Counted from the stretch's first letter, positions 25,614 through 38,626 are shown. The stretch: 50,544 nucleotides of DNA from an uncultured Methylophilaceae bacterium (GCA_903899965.1 CAIULB010000004.1:1-50544), one strand, 5' to 3'. Notes: generated from the letters alone by a model not told the origin. Program-made: numbers and translations.

Positions 25614-25629
25614 GTAAAGACACAAGCAC

Positions 25630-26406
25630 GTGTCCCCACTTAAAGTATTTATCACCGGCGCTTCCAGTGGCATAGGGCAGGCACTAGCCCAGCACTATGC
25701 CAAGAAGGGCGCCATCATCGGGTTAGCCGCGCGCCGCGCTGACCTGCTCACCAAGCTCCAAGAATCACTCCCAACCGAATCGGTAAGCTACCCACTGGAT
25801 GTCAGGGATGCGGACGCCTTAGAAAACGCGGCGCAGGACTTTGTCGCCCGATTTGGTGCACCTGACATTGTGATCGCCAATGCGGGCGTGAGCGCGGGCA
25901 CCCTCACCGAGAACAAGCATGACCTCAACACCTTCAAGGGCGTGGTGGACATTAATTTGCTTGGCATGGTCTACACCTTTCAGCCATTCATTGCGTCGAT
26001 GAAGCAGATGCGTAAGGGTAGCCTGGTAGGTATTGCGAGTGTAGCCGGCGTTAGAGGACTGCCAGGGGCTGGCGCTTATAGCGCCTCCAAGGCAGCCGTG
26101 ATTGCCTATCTTGAGAGCCTACGCGTTGAACTCAATCTAGACGGGATCAGTGTCACCACCATTGCCCCCGGCTATATCAAAACGCCGATGACCGACATCA
26201 ACGCGTACGCCATGCCATTCTTAATGGCGCCTGATGTTGCCGCCAAGAAATTCGCCCGAGCCATCGCTAATAAGAAACGCTTTATCGTGATTCCATGGCA
26301 GATGGGGTGGGTGGCTCGGGTCATGCGCTTTCTACCGCCATGGCTCTGGGACTGTCTCATGAAGCACGCCCCGCGTAAGGCACATGCGAACTGGGATTGG
26401 CTTTAA
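25630..26406 (+). CDS. Short-chain dehydrogenase/reductase (SDR) of unknown substrate
   Basis: NAD(P)-dependent Rossmann-fold oxidoreductase of the classical SDR family. The 258-aa protein has the cofactor motif TGASSGIGQAL near residue 10, NAG in IANAGVSAG, a catalytic Ser in GIASVAGVRG, and YSASKAA (the Y...K pair) near residue 155. The C-terminal region has a hydrophobic WLPPWLWD-like stretch, seen in SDRs that act near membranes. The start is GTG 25630, 16 bp after dsbA. The stop overlaps the next ATG (TAATG), so the two are translationally coupled. The substrate cannot be deduced. Confidence 0.85.
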   Translation: MSPLKVFITGASSGIGQALAQHYAKKGAIIGLAARRADLLTKLQESLPTESVSYPLDVRDADALENAAQDFVARFGAPDIVIANAGVSAGTLTENKHDLNTFKGVVDINLLGMVYTFQPFIASMKQMRKGSLVGIASVAGVRGLPGAGAYSASKAAVIAYLESLRVELNLDGISVTTIAPGYIKTPMTDINAYAMPFLMAPDVAAKKFARAIANKKRFIVIPWQMGWVARVMRFLPPWLWDCLMKHAPRKAHANWDWL

Positions 26407-27047
26407 TGCTTAACCTCTCCATCCACTCCATTCAGTTCACAATCGAGATCGTTGCCACGTTTGCGTTTGCGCTTTCGGGGCTCATCGCGGGGATCCGAAA
26501 GCGAATGGATGTGGTCGGCCTGTGTATCGTGAGCGGGGTGTCTGCCTTTGGCGGCGGAACGCTAAGAGATATGTTGCTCGATAGGCGCCCATTCTTCTGG
26601 GTCAGCCATTCACTTTGGTTATGGGGGTTGATCGCGACCTGTCTCTTTGCGATGTTTTTTATGCGTGAGCGTCACATCGGCCTCACCGAAAAAGCCATTC
26701 AAATTCCGGATGCCTTGGGCCTTGGCTTATTTACAGCACTCGGCACACAAATCGCTTTGGAACTGGGGATGCCGGCAATCGTTGCGGCGCTCATGGGGAT
26801 GATGACGGCGGTGTTTGGCGGGGTGCTGAGGGACATTTGCTGTAACGAGATCCCGAAGGCGTTCAGCGACCATCAACCCTATGCGGTGCTCGCGTTCTTG
26901 GGGAGCTGGTTACTCATCGGGCTCACGGCGCTCAATTTGCCAGAGGGGCTTATTCTGTTCTTATCCGCAAGCTTTACAACCATCTTGCGGGTGTTGGCGA
27001 TTCAATTGAAGTGGCAGCTACCCAGCCAAAGAATCATCAAGCCCTAG
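26406..27047 (+). CDS. UPF0126 / TRIC-type membrane protein (possible glycine transporter)
   Basis: A 213-aa inner-membrane protein with about seven hydrophobic segments and two copies of the UPF0126 repeat (PF03458). The signature GVSAFGGGTLRDMLLDRRPFFW appears in the first half, and a related GMMTAVFGGVLRDICCNEIP in the second. This matches the YicG/YadS family, which resembles TRIC cation channels; some members are implicated in glycine uptake. The start is the ATG overlapping the SDR stop (TAATG), preferred over an in-frame TTG at 26397. It converges with and overlaps the next gene by 4 bp. Confidence 0.85.
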   Translation: MLNLSIHSIQFTIEIVATFAFALSGLIAGIRKRMDVVGLCIVSGVSAFGGGTLRDMLLDRRPFFWVSHSLWLWGLIATCLFAMFFMRERHIGLTEKAIQIPDALGLGLFTALGTQIALELGMPAIVAALMGMMTAVFGGVLRDICCNEIPKAFSDHQPYAVLAFLGSWLLIGLTALNLPEGLILFLSASFTTILRVLAIQLKWQLPSQRIIKP

Positions 27048-28570
27048 TTGGTGGTTTGGCGTTTTTTCCAAAGCGCTAAGTACTCATCTGACTGATTGAG
27101 CAGGTCCTCATTCATCTCTTCAAACTCGTTCGCTGGCGGCATATCGGCCTCCTTCGAGATCGCGGTATAGCCCAAGCCCAACTTACCACCCTCAACCTTA
27201 AACCCGATGAATGCTAGGATGGTGGGGAACATATCAAAGTGAAGAATCTCCTCACGATTCTTAATGACTGGCTTCGGTGAGATGAGCAAGTTAAACACGT
27301 GGCGCTCCTTAACCGTCTCGAGCTTATCGTAGACAGGGTTCTCCATCGCCAGATGATCGCCCACGATCACCACGTTGGTATCCTTTAGCATCTTGTTCTG
27401 GCGCATGAACTGCACAAACTCAGCCACCTGGTTAGACGTGCACTCCACGATCCCGTTGAAGTCTTTAATCCCGTGCGCCTTACAGTACTTGGAGAAGTGG
27501 CCGTCCGGACCATGCGTATCAATTGTATTAAAGGTGAGATTAAATGGCTGATTCTTGGCATGGAGCTCGATTAACTTTTCCTTCACCAAGGCGAACAGGT
27601 CATCATCGTAGAGTCCCCAGAAGTTCATATCCTTATCGGTACGGTTACCCTTGAGCTCTTCACGGCCATATACCTCATCGTAGTGATGGTCCTGGAAGAA
27701 TTTCCCCTTGCCTGAAAACGCCAGCGCATCGCCCGCCATGTAAACGTTGTGATAACCAGCACTGTGCAAAATGTCACCCAAGCAGACCGCGTTGGGAAGG
27801 AAGGATTTAATGTTCTCGCCCTGGTCATTCCCGTCATATAGGCTCACGCTCTTTAACGGCAAACCACACTGCGTTGAGGTGATGCCGGCGATTGTCCAAC
27901 CAGTCCCCGGCGCCTGCTTAAAGCTCCCAAAGCTCACCCCATTAAAATGCGACAAGCTCGTGAGCAGGTCCTTGCCAAACATCTTAGGGTCCTTGTAGGT
28001 ATCCTCTAAGCTCTCAACGTAAATTAACACCAAGTTTTTGGGCTTCACCGCCTCGACCTTTACCTTAGCAGGATAAACATAGTGCGCAGCAAAATAGTCC
28101 TTGCCGAACTGGTTATGCACAAAGGCCGTCACCGAGAACTGTACACAGAAGTAGATCGCAGATGCAATCAGGACATAGAGCGGTGCACGGTGGTTGATGA
28201 ACCAGTAGAACACCTTCACCACGTGAAGGTTAGCCGCGCGGGCCGGCCGCGTGAGCCAGTGGATGGAACCGTGTGTCAGAAAGAGGGCGATGGAGGATTC
28301 AATGAGCACCAAGAGTGCAGAAAGCCCAGCGGGTAGCGCAACGCAATAGCTTAAGAAGCTCTTAATAAGCGCGGTATCGGTATCGACCAAGCCATCCATC
28401 CCGAACTGCGCATGGTAGAGCACCTGCTCTAGGGATGGCTCACCAAAGTTATCGGCGATCCAGTAGGCGATGGCCGTTAAAAAGAACGCTAAAAGGTAAG
28501 TTAAAAAACGAATCAGCGCACGCAGCTGATGGCGATGACGATTATGTATCTGCTGAATACGCGTTAGCAC
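27044..28570 (-). CDS. OpgB/LTA-synthase-like phosphoglycerol transferase (sulfatase fold)
   Basis: Membrane-anchored enzyme of the alkaline-phosphatase superfamily. In 508 aa there are about four N-terminal membrane segments (residues 15-150) and a large periplasmic catalytic domain. The start of that domain carries metal-ligand and nucleophile motifs: NLVLIYVESLEDTY, then PGTGWTIAGITSTQCGLPL, where the threonine nucleophile is expected. Further metal ligands are IDTHGPDGHFSKYC and VVIVGDHLAME. The pattern is closest to OpgB, which adds phosphoglycerol to periplasmic glucans, but LTA synthase-like or phosphoethanolamine roles are possible. It lies 21 bp after the glmS end. Confidence 0.8.
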   Translation of the reverse strand: MLTRIQQIHNRHRHQLRALIRFLTYLLAFFLTAIAYWIADNFGEPSLEQVLYHAQFGMDGLVDTDTALIKSFLSYCVALPAGLSALLVLIESSIALFLTHGSIHWLTRPARAANLHVVKVFYWFINHRAPLYVLIASAIYFCVQFSVTAFVHNQFGKDYFAAHYVYPAKVKVEAVKPKNLVLIYVESLEDTYKDPKMFGKDLLTSLSHFNGVSFGSFKQAPGTGWTIAGITSTQCGLPLKSVSLYDGNDQGENIKSFLPNAVCLGDILHSAGYHNVYMAGDALAFSGKGKFFQDHHYDEVYGREELKGNRTDKDMNFWGLYDDDLFALVKEKLIELHAKNQPFNLTFNTIDTHGPDGHFSKYCKAHGIKDFNGIVECTSNQVAEFVQFMRQNKMLKDTNVVIVGDHLAMENPVYDKLETVKERHVFNLLISPKPVIKNREEILHFDMFPTILAFIGFKVEGGKLGLGYTAISKEADMPPANEFEEMNEDLLNQSDEYLALWKKRQTTN

Positions 28571-28591
28571 TCTAAAACCCCAACCAACGAG

Positions 28592-30424
28592 CTACTCAAC
28601 GGTCACAGATTTAGCGAGGTTACGTGGCTTGTCGACATCAGTCCCCTTGAGCAGGGCCGCATGGTAGGCAAGCATCTGCACGGGGATCGTGTGTAGGATT
28701 GGGGAGAGCACGCCCACATGACGTGGCGTACGGATCACGTGAACACCTTCACTCTCCGCGAAGTGGCTGTCAGCATCTGCAAACACAAACAGCTGACCAC
28801 CGCGCGCGGCAACTTCCTGCATATTTGATTTCACCTTCTCGAGCAGGGCATCGTTAGGTGCGATCACAACGATAGGCATGTCACTATCCACAAGCGCCAA
28901 TGGCCCATGTTTAAGCTCACCGGCAGGGTAAGCCTCGGCGTGGATGTAACTGATCTCCTTGAGCTTGAGCGCACCCTCTAAGGCGATCGGGTAATGGATG
29001 CCACGACCCAAGAAAAGTGCGTGGTGTTTATTCGCAAACGCCTTCGCCCACTCACGGATTTGTGGCTCAAGATTAAGTGCGTGCTGGACGCTCACCGCGA
29101 GCTGCCGGAGTGCGTTTAGGTATGACTGCTCTTGCGCTTTCTTGAGCAGGCCGCGCTGCTTAGCGAGCGTTGCTGCCAAGGTGAATAGCGCAACCAATTG
29201 GGTTGTGAATGCTTTCGTTGATGCCACACCGATCTCCGCACCTGCACGGGTGTAGAACACAAGTGCTGATGCACGAGGAATCGCGCTCTCTTGCACGTTA
29301 CAAATCGCGAGGGTTAGATTTTGGCCTAATGACTTAGCGTGCTTGAGCGCCTCCATCGTGTCGAGCGTCTCGCCAGACTGAGAAATGGTGACGATTAACT
29401 GCTTAGGATTTGGTACAGATTGACGGTAACGGTACTCACTCGCGATCTCGACGCTCGTTGGTAGCTTCGCAATATCCTCAATCCAATACTTTGCGGTCAG
29501 GGCTGCGTAGTAGCTGGTCCCCGCCGCCAGGATGAGGATGCTATCGACCTCATTAAAAATGGCTTCAGCGCCATCACCGAAGAGGGCTGGGGAGAATTGG
29601 TTGTCATCGATGAGCGCCTCAATGGTATCGGTCAGCGCACGTGGTTGCTCATGGATTTCTTTTTGCATGAAGTGGGCGTAAGGGCCCAGCTCCATCGAGG
29701 CCAATGAAACATCGCTCATGTGGACCTTGCGTGTCACGGTTTTGCCGTCAGCGCCATAGACCGTCACACCGTCGCGGCGAACCTCAGCCACGTCGCCATC
29801 CTCCAAGTACATCACCTTGCGGGTAACGGAGAGCACGGCAGAAACGTCGGATGCGATAAAGTTTTCACCCTCGCCCAAGCCAACGAGTAATGGACATCCA
29901 AAGCGCGCCGTAATCATGGCGTTTGGTTCTTTGACAGAGATGACACTGATCGCAAATGCGCCGGTTAACTCACTCACCGCCTTCTGTGTTGAAGCAAGGA
30001 GCGCCAACCCTTGGTTGTGGTAGTAGTGAATAAGATGGGCGATCACCTCGGTGTCAGTCTGTGATTCGAACACATAACCCAGCTTGGCTAAACGATCGCG
30101 CTGCTCATCATGGTTCTCAATGATGCCGTTATGTACAACAGCGATTTCACCCTTTGAAACGTGTGGGTGCGCGTTGCTCTCAGTAACACCGCCGTGCGTT
30201 GCCCAGCGCGTATGCCCAATACCCAACTGACCACTAAGCTGAACCTCGTTGGCCTTGTCGGTCATCGCAGCGACACGACCAACCGCGCGAACGCGCTCAA
30301 TGGACGCACCATTTAACACCGCAATCCCGGCTGAGTCATAGCCGCGATACTCGAGACGGCTTAGGCCCTCAATCAAGGTTGAGACGATGTTTCTATTTGC
30401 AATAGCGCCAACAATGCCACACAT
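28592..30424 (-). CDS. glmS: Glutamine-fructose-6-phosphate aminotransferase (isomerizing)
   Basis: First committed step to UDP-GlcNAc: makes glucosamine-6-phosphate from fructose-6-phosphate and glutamine. The 610-aa protein has the Ntn nucleophile Cys2 ([12 protein letters not shown]), [21 protein letters not shown] in the glutaminase domain, and two SIS sugar-phosphate domains ([52 protein letters not shown]). It ends with the typical [11 protein letters not shown]. It is downstream of glmU in the same direction. No glmS ribozyme is expected or seen in this phylum. Confidence 0.97.
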   Translation of the reverse strand: MCGIVGAIANRNIVSTLIEGLSRLEYRGYDSAGIAVLNGASIERVRAVGRVAAMTDKANEVQLSGQLGIGHTRWATHGGVTESNAHPHVSKGEIAVVHNGIIENHDEQRDRLAKLGYVFESQTDTEVIAHLIHYYHNQGLALLASTQKAVSELTGAFAISVISVKEPNAMITARFGCPLLVGLGEGENFIASDVSAVLSVTRKVMYLEDGDVAEVRRDGVTVYGADGKTVTRKVHMSDVSLASMELGPYAHFMQKEIHEQPRALTDTIEALIDDNQFSPALFGDGAEAIFNEVDSILILAAGTSYYAALTAKYWIEDIAKLPTSVEIASEYRYRQSVPNPKQLIVTISQSGETLDTMEALKHAKSLGQNLTLAICNVQESAIPRASALVFYTRAGAEIGVASTKAFTTQLVALFTLAATLAKQRGLLKKAQEQSYLNALRQLAVSVQHALNLEPQIREWAKAFANKHHALFLGRGIHYPIALEGALKLKEISYIHAEAYPAGELKHGPLALVDSDMPIVVIAPNDALLEKVKSNMQEVAARGGQLFVFADADSHFAESEGVHVIRTPRHVGVLSPILHTIPVQMLAYHAALLKGTDVDKPRNLAKSVTVE

Positions 30425-30448
30425 ATTCTTCTTTCTGAATAACTCTAA

Positions 30449-31816
30449 TTATTTTTTAACTGGTCGTTTCCAGCTGGCAATACTCTTCTGATCCTTGGCT
30501 CTGCAGAAGGTTAACTGGCCTGCAGGGGCATTTTTTGTAATCGTTGATCCAGCCGCAATTGTAGCACCTTCACCAATGACCACAGGGGCAACTAGCTGTG
30601 TATCGGAACCAATAAATACATCATCCTCGATCACGGTTCTATATTTATTCACGCCATCGTAGTTACAGGTAATCGTCCCCGCACCGATGTTCACGTTCTT
30701 ACCGATGGTAGCGTCGCCTACGTAGCTCAGATGGTTTACCTTAGACCCCACACCAACCTGGCTGTTCTTAATCTCAACAAAGTTACCAACATGCGCCAAA
30801 TCCGCAATCTCCGCACCAGGGCGTAGTCGCGCATAGGGGCCAAGCTTACAATCGGCTGCAACGCTTGCCTGGTCGATGTGTGTAAAGGCCGCCACCTGCG
30901 TGCCCTTGCCGACAGCGCTATCCTTGATCACGCAATATGGGCCGATCTTTACCCCGTCACCTAATGTGACCTTACCCTCAAAGACACAACCCACGTCAAT
31001 TTCCACGTCCTTGCCGATCGTTAGGCTACCTCGCACATCAATCCTGAGTGGATCGGCGAGTGTGGCACCTGCTTGCATGAGTGCGCCGGCGTAGCGTGCC
31101 TGGTAGATGCGCTCTAGGTTTGCAAGGTCTGCCTTGGAGTTTACCCCCTCGACAGATGCCTCATCGTGCGTGATCTCACCCACGACCGTGAGTCCGTCAG
31201 CCACCGCCATCGCCACTATGTCGGTGAGATAGTATTCGCCCTGTGCGTTGTTGTTGCTCAGGCGAGAGAGCCATGCCTTGAGATGTTGATTTGCAGCAGC
31301 GATGATGCCCGTATTTACTTCCGTAATTAAGCGCTGCGCGTCCGTTGCGTCCTTATGCTCAACAATCGCTAATATCTGCTGATTCGCATCCCTGACGATG
31401 CGGCCATAACCCGCTGGCTTTTGTTTGCTAACGGTTAGCAGGCCAAGTGCCTTAGTCTTATCGAGTAAAACGAGGCAACTCTGCTGATTAAGGAGGGGCA
31501 CATCGCCCAATAGAATCAGTGTTGTGCCATCTGCATCTAGATGTGGTGAAGCCTGAAGTACCGCGTGCCCTGTGCCGAGCTGCTCCTTCTGCTCAACCCA
31601 TATGATGTCCTCATGGGCAAAGGCTGATGGCACGGCATCACCACCGTAACCGTATACAACTACCACCTTGCTTGGTTTCAACTCCTTAGCGGCATCGATC
31701 ACGTGCTGTAAGAGCGCCTTGCCCGCTAAACGATGCAAGACCTTTGGCATGACCGATTGCATGCGCGTCCCTTTTCCCGCAGCAAGAATCACGATGTTAA
31801 GATTTTTTATACTCAT
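30449..31816 (-). CDS. glmU: Bifunctional GlmU: N-acetylglucosamine-1-phosphate uridyltransferase / glucosamine-1-phosphate acetyltransferase
   Basis: Completes UDP-GlcNAc synthesis for peptidoglycan and LPS. The 455-aa protein has an N-terminal uridyltransferase domain (VILAAGKGTRMQSVMPKVLH; QLGTGHAV; EGVNSKADLANLERIYQ). Its C-terminal left-handed beta-helix holds the acetyltransferase site (RLRPGAEIADLAHVGNFVEIK; NIGAGTITCNYDGVNKYRT; IGEGATIAAGSTI). ATG 31816 fits the family; the longer frame adds ten unrelated residues. The intrinsic terminator at 31882-31906 separates it from the ATP synthase operon, and glmS follows. Confidence 0.96.
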   Translation of the reverse strand: MSIKNLNIVILAAGKGTRMQSVMPKVLHRLAGKALLQHVIDAAKELKPSKVVVVYGYGGDAVPSAFAHEDIIWVEQKEQLGTGHAVLQASPHLDADGTTLILLGDVPLLNQQSCLVLLDKTKALGLLTVSKQKPAGYGRIVRDANQQILAIVEHKDATDAQRLITEVNTGIIAAANQHLKAWLSRLSNNNAQGEYYLTDIVAMAVADGLTVVGEITHDEASVEGVNSKADLANLERIYQARYAGALMQAGATLADPLRIDVRGSLTIGKDVEIDVGCVFEGKVTLGDGVKIGPYCVIKDSAVGKGTQVAAFTHIDQASVAADCKLGPYARLRPGAEIADLAHVGNFVEIKNSQVGVGSKVNHLSYVGDATIGKNVNIGAGTITCNYDGVNKYRTVIEDDVFIGSDTQLVAPVVIGEGATIAAGSTITKNAPAGQLTFCRAKDQKSIASWKRPVKK

Positions 31817-31881
31817 AATTGAATGATGACTTTTGGTTTTACGCAATGTATTTCATTGTAATGGAATCAGCCCTACATAAC

Positions 31882-31906
31882 AAAAAAGGCAGCCTCAGCT
31901 GCCTTT
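31882..31906 (-). terminator. Intrinsic terminator of the ATP synthase operon
   Basis: Read leftward: AAAGGCAGC-TGAG-GCTGCCTTT followed by further T residues. It lies 27 bp after the atpC stop and before glmU, so it ends the leftward atp transcript. Confidence 0.85.
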
Positions 31907-31932
31907 CTTTTATGCTTCTAAAACAATGCTGC

Positions 31933-32352
31933 TTAGTGAGTATTTTTACGCAACTTAGCAATAGCTTGTAGTTGAGCCAATGCCTCAACCAACTCGCTCT
32001 GTGCCAATGCGTAATTAACTTCGCTAGCGTTACTCTTCAAGGTCTCTTCAGCAAGGCGTTTAACTTCCAATGCTTTTGCCTCATCCAAGTCATGACCACG
32101 AATTGCTGTGTCAGCAAGTACAGTCACCAAACCTGGTTGAACTTCAAGAATGCCACCAGAAACAAAGATTAATTGCTCATCGCCTGCTGCTAATTTAATA
32201 CGTAACGCACCTGGCTTAATACTTGTAAGCATAGGCGTGTGACGTGGATAAATACCAACTTCACCCATGATCGCAGGTGCGACAACGAACTCTGCCTCAC
32301 CTGAGAAAATGGATTCTTCAGCACTGACTACATCGATTTGTATTGTTGCCAT
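31933..32352 (-). CDS. atpC: ATP synthase F1 epsilon subunit
   Basis: Part of the rotating central stalk, which also inhibits ATP hydrolysis through its C-terminal helices. The 139-aa protein has the N-terminal beta-sandwich ([62 protein letters not shown]) and a two-helix C-terminal domain rich in Ala and Glu. It is the last gene of atpIBEFHAGDC, 50 bp after atpD, and is followed by the terminator. Confidence 0.96.
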   Translation of the reverse strand: MATIQIDVVSAEESIFSGEAEFVVAPAIMGEVGIYPRHTPMLTSIKPGALRIKLAAGDEQLIFVSGGILEVQPGLVTVLADTAIRGHDLDEAKALEVKRLAEETLKSNASEVNYALAQSELVEALAQLQAIAKLRKNTH

Positions 32353-32402
32353 ATTTAGTTACCTATTTGCTTTCTGTCTGTTTAGCTAGTTTTTATAGCA
32401 AA

Positions 32403-33833
<1,431 letters not shown>

Positions 33834-33875
33834 CTATGCTTAATTCGATATTTATATTCGATATTGATGTCGTTA

Positions 33876-34745
33876 TTAACCCGATACCGCTGCCGCACCA
33901 CCAACGATTTCAGAAATTTCTTTCGTAATCGCCGCTTGACGCGCTTTGTTATAAACCAGTTTCAATTCGCCAATCACAGTCTTCGCATTATCAGACGCTG
34001 CTTTCATCGCAACCATACGAGCACTTTGCTCAGATGCCATGTTTTCAGCTACTGCTTGATAAATGACTGATTCAACATAACGAACCATCAAATCATCAAT
34101 CACCACTTGCGCATCAGGCTCGTAGATGTAATCCCAGTGACCTTTAGGTGCACCAAGGTTTTCACCTGAAAGTGGTAGTAGTTGCTCTAATTTCGTTTCT
34201 TGTTTCATTGCGTTAATGAATTTGTTGTACACAACATACAACTGATCAATTTCGCCAGCAACGTAAGCATCTAACATCACTTTGATTGGGCCGATAAGTT
34301 TTTCCATCTGTGGCGCATCGCCCAAACCAGTCATTTGCGATTTCACATTTGCACTGATTCGGTTCATCAGGCCTAAGCCCTTGTTACCGATTGCACACAC
34401 TTGTACAGACAGATTGTCAGCTTCCCAAGCTTGCATTTGATTCACTGCAACACGCAACACGTTAGTGTTTAAGCCGCCGCACAAACCTTTGTCCGAAGTA
34501 ACAACGATCACGCCGACGTTTTTAACGCCTTCACGTTTTACTAGGAAAGGGTGCTTGTACTCAGGCTCAGCATGAGACATGTGCGCCGCAACATTGCGAA
34601 TCTTTTCTGCGTATGGACGGGCAGCGCGCATACGATCCTGCGCTTTACGCATTTTCGATGCCGCCACCATTTCCATGGCTTTAGTGATCTTACGTGTATT
34701 TTCTACACTTTTGATCTTGGTTCTAATTTCCTTACTACCAGCCAT
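33876..34745 (-). CDS. atpG: ATP synthase F1 gamma subunit
   Basis: Central rotor shaft linking the c-ring to F1. The 289-aa protein begins with the typical [20 protein letters not shown] coiled-coil helix ([19 protein letters not shown]) and has the [13 protein letters not shown] motif. It ends with the C-terminal helix signature [20 protein letters not shown]. It sits between atpA (25 bp upstream) and atpD. No anomalies are visible. Confidence 0.97.
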   Translation of the reverse strand: MAGSKEIRTKIKSVENTRKITKAMEMVAASKMRKAQDRMRAARPYAEKIRNVAAHMSHAEPEYKHPFLVKREGVKNVGVIVVTSDKGLCGGLNTNVLRVAVNQMQAWEADNLSVQVCAIGNKGLGLMNRISANVKSQMTGLGDAPQMEKLIGPIKVMLDAYVAGEIDQLYVVYNKFINAMKQETKLEQLLPLSGENLGAPKGHWDYIYEPDAQVVIDDLMVRYVESVIYQAVAENMASEQSARMVAMKAASDNAKTVIGELKLVYNKARQAAITKEISEIVGGAAAVSG

Positions 34746-34770
34746 TATTTAGCTCCAGCTTGAGTACGAA

Positions 34771-36312
34771 TTAATAAGCGCTATTTGCTTTGAAATCTTC
34801 AATAGCTGATGTCAATTCTTTGTCATCTTCTTTTGATAGATCTAAAGTTGATTCAATGCGCTCTACCAAGCCTTTATATTTAGCTTTAATGAATGCGTGC
34901 AATGCAGATTCAAATGCTAATACTTTAGTCACTGGCACGTCATCCAAGTAACCCTTGTTAGCTGCTTGCAAGCTGATTGCCATTTCTGAAACAGAAAGTG
35001 GCAAGTATTGCGCTTGCTTCATCAACTCAGTAACCAAACGACCGCGTTCAAGTTGCTTACGAGTTGCTTCATCCAAATCTGAAGCGAACTGAGCAAACGC
35101 TGCCAATTCACGGTATTGAGCAAGTGCCAAACGTACACCGCCGCCAAGCTTCTTAACAACCTTAGTTTGCGCAGCACCACCAACGCGAGACACTGAAATA
35201 CCAGCGTTAATCGCAGGACGGATACCAGCGTTGAACAAGTCTGTTTCCAAGAAGATTTGACCGTCAGTAATAGAAATCACGTTAGTTGGAACGAATGCAG
35301 AAACGTCACCAGCTTGTGTTTCAATGATTGGCAATGCAGTCAATGAACCTGTTTTACCCTTAACTTCACCATTAGTGAATTTTTCTACGTACTCTTCGTT
35401 TACACGGGCAGCACGCTCTAGCAAACGTGAGTGGAGGTAGAACACGTCACCTGGATAAGCTTCACGACCTGGTGGACGGCGAAGCAATAGTGAAATTTGA
35501 CGGTAAGCAATAGCTTGTTTTGTCAAATCATCGTAAATGATCAATGCATCTTGACCACGATCACGGAAGTATTCACCCATCGTACATCCTGAGTACGGAG
35601 CAATAAATTGCAACGCTGCAGAATCAGAAGCTGAAGCTGCAACAATGATTGTGTACTCAAGCGCACCGTATTGTTCAAGTTTACGTACCACGTTAGCAAT
35701 CGTTGAAGCCTTTTGGCCAACCGCTACATAGATACAGGTCATGTTCTGACCCTTTTGATTGATGATCGCATCAACTGCAACTGCTGTCTTACCAGTTTGG
35801 CGGTCACCAATAATCAATTCACGTTGACCGCGGCCAACTGGAACCATTGAGTCAATCGCTTTAATACCAGTTTGTACTGGTTGAGAAACTGATTTACGTG
35901 CAATAACACCTGGCGCAACTTTTTCAATTTTGTCAGTCATTTTTGCGTTGATTGGGCCCTTGCCGTCAATTGGACGACCTAGCGCATCAACCACACGACC
36001 GATAAGCTCTGGACCTACTGGCACTTCCAAAATACGACCTGTACATTTACATACGTCGCCTTCTGTAATGTGTTCGTAGTCACCAAGAACAACGGCGCCA
36101 ACAGAGTCACGCTCTAGGTTTAACGCTAAACCGAATGTATTGCCTGGGAACTCGATCATTTCACCAGCCATTACATTTGATAGGCCGTGAATACGAACAA
36201 TACCGTCCGTTACTGAAACCACTGTACCTTGGGTACGTGCTTCAGCAGTCGTGGAGAAATTCTCCAATCGGCTTTTAATCAGTTCACTGATTTCTGATGT
36301 TGATAACTGCAT
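34771..36312 (-). CDS. atpA: ATP synthase F1 alpha subunit
   Basis: Non-catalytic nucleotide-binding subunit of the F1 hexamer. The 513-aa protein has [19 protein letters not shown] at the N-terminus, the P-loop [15 protein letters not shown] near residue 170, and [28 protein letters not shown]. The arginine finger lies in [13 protein letters not shown]. Length matches E. coli AtpA. The start codon is 42 bp downstream of the atpH stop. Confidence 0.97.
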   Translation of the reverse strand: MQLSTSEISELIKSRLENFSTTAEARTQGTVVSVTDGIVRIHGLSNVMAGEMIEFPGNTFGLALNLERDSVGAVVLGDYEHITEGDVCKCTGRILEVPVGPELIGRVVDALGRPIDGKGPINAKMTDKIEKVAPGVIARKSVSQPVQTGIKAIDSMVPVGRGQRELIIGDRQTGKTAVAVDAIINQKGQNMTCIYVAVGQKASTIANVVRKLEQYGALEYTIIVAASASDSAALQFIAPYSGCTMGEYFRDRGQDALIIYDDLTKQAIAYRQISLLLRRPPGREAYPGDVFYLHSRLLERAARVNEEYVEKFTNGEVKGKTGSLTALPIIETQAGDVSAFVPTNVISITDGQIFLETDLFNAGIRPAINAGISVSRVGGAAQTKVVKKLGGGVRLALAQYRELAAFAQFASDLDEATRKQLERGRLVTELMKQAQYLPLSVSEMAISLQAANKGYLDDVPVTKVLAFESALHAFIKAKYKGLVERIESTLDLSKEDDKELTSAIEDFKANSAY

Positions 36313-36354
36313 TTTTATGTCTCCTGACCTATGATGGTCTAAACTTTTAAGTGT

Positions 36355-36891
36355 CTAACCTTTAAGCGTGTATGCAAGTGACTGTAATTGGCCGCGCACT
36401 GATGCATCGATCACTGTATCGCCAACCACAATTTTGATCCCACCGATTAATTCAGGATCCAATTTCACTTGAGCTTCAATTTTTTTACCGAACTTCGCTT
36501 CTAACTGCTTAACTAAAGCACTTACTTGCGCATCCGTTGGTTTTGAAGCCGCTGTTAATTCTGCCTCTAGCGTACCTTCATCTAGCGCTTTTAATTCCTC
36601 AAACGCAGCAACAATGTCAGCAATAATTACTAGTCGATCATTCTCAACTAATAGTTTTACCAAATTCACTGCCGCATCACTTAGCTTGCCATCAAAAATG
36701 GCAAGTAGTGCGCGCTCAAGTTCGCTTGAGGGTAATTTCGGGTCATCGATTAAAGCTTTTACTTGTGCGTTATCAGAAACCGCAGCAATTAAAGCTAATT
36801 CGTCAGACCATTTAGCTAGTGCTTTTTTTTCCTTAGCCAAGCGGAAAACCGCTGTGGCATAAGGTCTCGCTATCGTTATCGCTTCAGCCAT
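36355..36891 (-). CDS. atpH: ATP synthase F1 delta subunit
   Basis: Peripheral-stalk subunit that holds the top of F1 to subunit b. The 178-aa protein has the N-terminal helical domain (ARPYATAVFRLAKEKKALAKW) and the conserved C-terminal beta region (KLDPELIGGIKIVVGDTVIDASVRGQLQSL). It is encoded between atpF and atpA, as usual. No anomalies are visible. Confidence 0.96.
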   Translation of the reverse strand: MAEAITIARPYATAVFRLAKEKKALAKWSDELALIAAVSDNAQVKALIDDPKLPSSELERALLAIFDGKLSDAAVNLVKLLVENDRLVIIADIVAAFEELKALDEGTLEAELTAASKPTDAQVSALVKQLEAKFGKKIEAQVKLDPELIGGIKIVVGDTVIDASVRGQLQSLAYTLKG

Positions 36892-36907
36892 GATTTACCA
36901 AGGCCTC

Positions 36908-37378
36908 CTAAAGCTCTTTAGCGATTGCAGTTAGAATCTCTGCGTGCGCTTTAGCGTCAATTTCTTTACGCAAGATTTTTTCAGCACCAGCGATGGCTAA
37001 CGTCGACACTTGTTGACGTAGACCTTCCTTGGCACGATTAATCTCTTGCTCGATTTCAGCTTTTGCACCAGTGATAATGCGATCGCCTTCAGCTTTAGCT
37101 GTGCCCTTAGCATCTTCAACGATTTGAGTCGCACGCTTCTCAGCAAGCGCTAAAATCTCAGAGGCTTTTACCTTAGCTTCAGCAAGTGCTTCAGAAGCAC
37201 GCTTTGAAGACTGCTCTAATTCAGCACGGCCTTTTTCACCAGCAGCCAAACCATCAGCAATTTCTTTCTGACGTGTTTCGATTGCATTTAGCAAAGGTGG
37301 CCACACAAATTTCATGGTGAACACGATGAGCACAAAGAATGCAATCGCTTGTGCTACCAGTGTAAAGTTAATATCCAT
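36908..37378 (-). CDS. atpF: ATP synthase F0 b subunit
   Basis: Peripheral-stalk subunit anchored in the membrane. The 156-aa protein has one N-terminal membrane helix ([22 protein letters not shown]) followed by the typical [24 protein letters not shown] long Ala/Glu/Lys-rich right-handed coiled coil runs to the C-terminus. Length equals E. coli AtpF. There is no duplicated b' gene nearby. Confidence 0.96.
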   Translation of the reverse strand: MDINFTLVAQAIAFFVLIVFTMKFVWPPLLNAIETRQKEIADGLAAGEKGRAELEQSSKRASEALAEAKVKASEILALAEKRATQIVEDAKGTAKAEGDRIITGAKAEIEQEINRAKEGLRQQVSTLAIAGAEKILRKEIDAKAHAEILTAIAKEL

Positions 37379-37422
37379 TTTTGCTCCCAGACTCCAGTTA
37401 AGCTAATGATTTATCTAATAGC

Positions 37423-37746
<324 letters not shown>

Positions 37747-37782
37747 CTAAATTACTAAACTACTAAAAAAACAAACAAACTA

Positions 37783-38595
37783 TTAATGACTTTCTTGAGC
37801 CATTGCTAAATAAACTACTGTCAGCATCATGAAGATGAAGGCTTGCAACGCAACAATCAGAATATGGAAAATTGACCATCCAGCGCCTAAAATTGCGCCA
37901 GCGATTGTGCCCGTTACGCCTGTAGCAGCCCATAAGCCTAACAACAAGAAAATAACCTCACCCGCATACATATTGCCGAATAGTCGCAATGAGTGTGAAA
38001 GTGGTTTAGATACGTATTCGATTAGGTTGAATAAGAAGTTTGCTGGCCAAATCAGTGGGTTTGTTCCGAATGGTGAACAGAACAACTCATGAATCCAACC
38101 GCCAAGACCCTTCGCCTTAATAGCAAAGTAGATCATCAAGAACCATACGGTTAGTGCTAGTGCGAATGTTGTGTTGATATCAGAGGTAGGAACAACGCGC
38201 CACTTAGTATGCTCGCCACCAATTTTAGCAACCAGGGCAGCAACCCAATCTACCGGCAAGAAGTCCATGGCGTTCATCATTAGCACCCAAACAAACACCG
38301 TCAGTGCAGCTGGCGCAATAAACGCATGGCGGTCGCCGTGGTAGATGTTTTTAACTTGGTCATCAACGAAATCAAATACCAATTCCATGAAAGCTTGGCG
38401 TTTAGTTGGTACGCCAGCAGTAGCGCCACGTGCAACCCACCAGATAAGACCCAGTGTGATCACACCCAACACCACTGACATCACAAGCGTATCAACGTGC
38501 AATGACCAAAATGATCCATTACCAATTGATTGGCTGTTAAATGAAAGGTGATGCTCAATGTAGCTAGATGGAGTTAATGCGTGTTCAGTTGCCAT
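37783..38595 (-). CDS. atpB: ATP synthase F0 a subunit
   Basis: Membrane subunit providing the proton half-channels next to the c-ring. The 270-aa protein has five or six hydrophobic segments, [22 protein letters not shown], and the essential-arginine motif [19 protein letters not shown]. The late segment [19 protein letters not shown] ends the protein. Neighbours atpI and atpE are in standard order. Confidence 0.96.
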   Translation of the reverse strand: MATEHALTPSSYIEHHLSFNSQSIGNGSFWSLHVDTLVMSVVLGVITLGLIWWVARGATAGVPTKRQAFMELVFDFVDDQVKNIYHGDRHAFIAPAALTVFVWVLMMNAMDFLPVDWVAALVAKIGGEHTKWRVVPTSDINTTFALALTVWFLMIYFAIKAKGLGGWIHELFCSPFGTNPLIWPANFLFNLIEYVSKPLSHSLRLFGNMYAGEVIFLLLGLWAATGVTGTIAGAILGAGWSIFHILIVALQAFIFMMLTVVYLAMAQESH

Positions 38596-38626
38596 AAATC
38601 AAACCCTTAAAAACTTGCGTCTATCT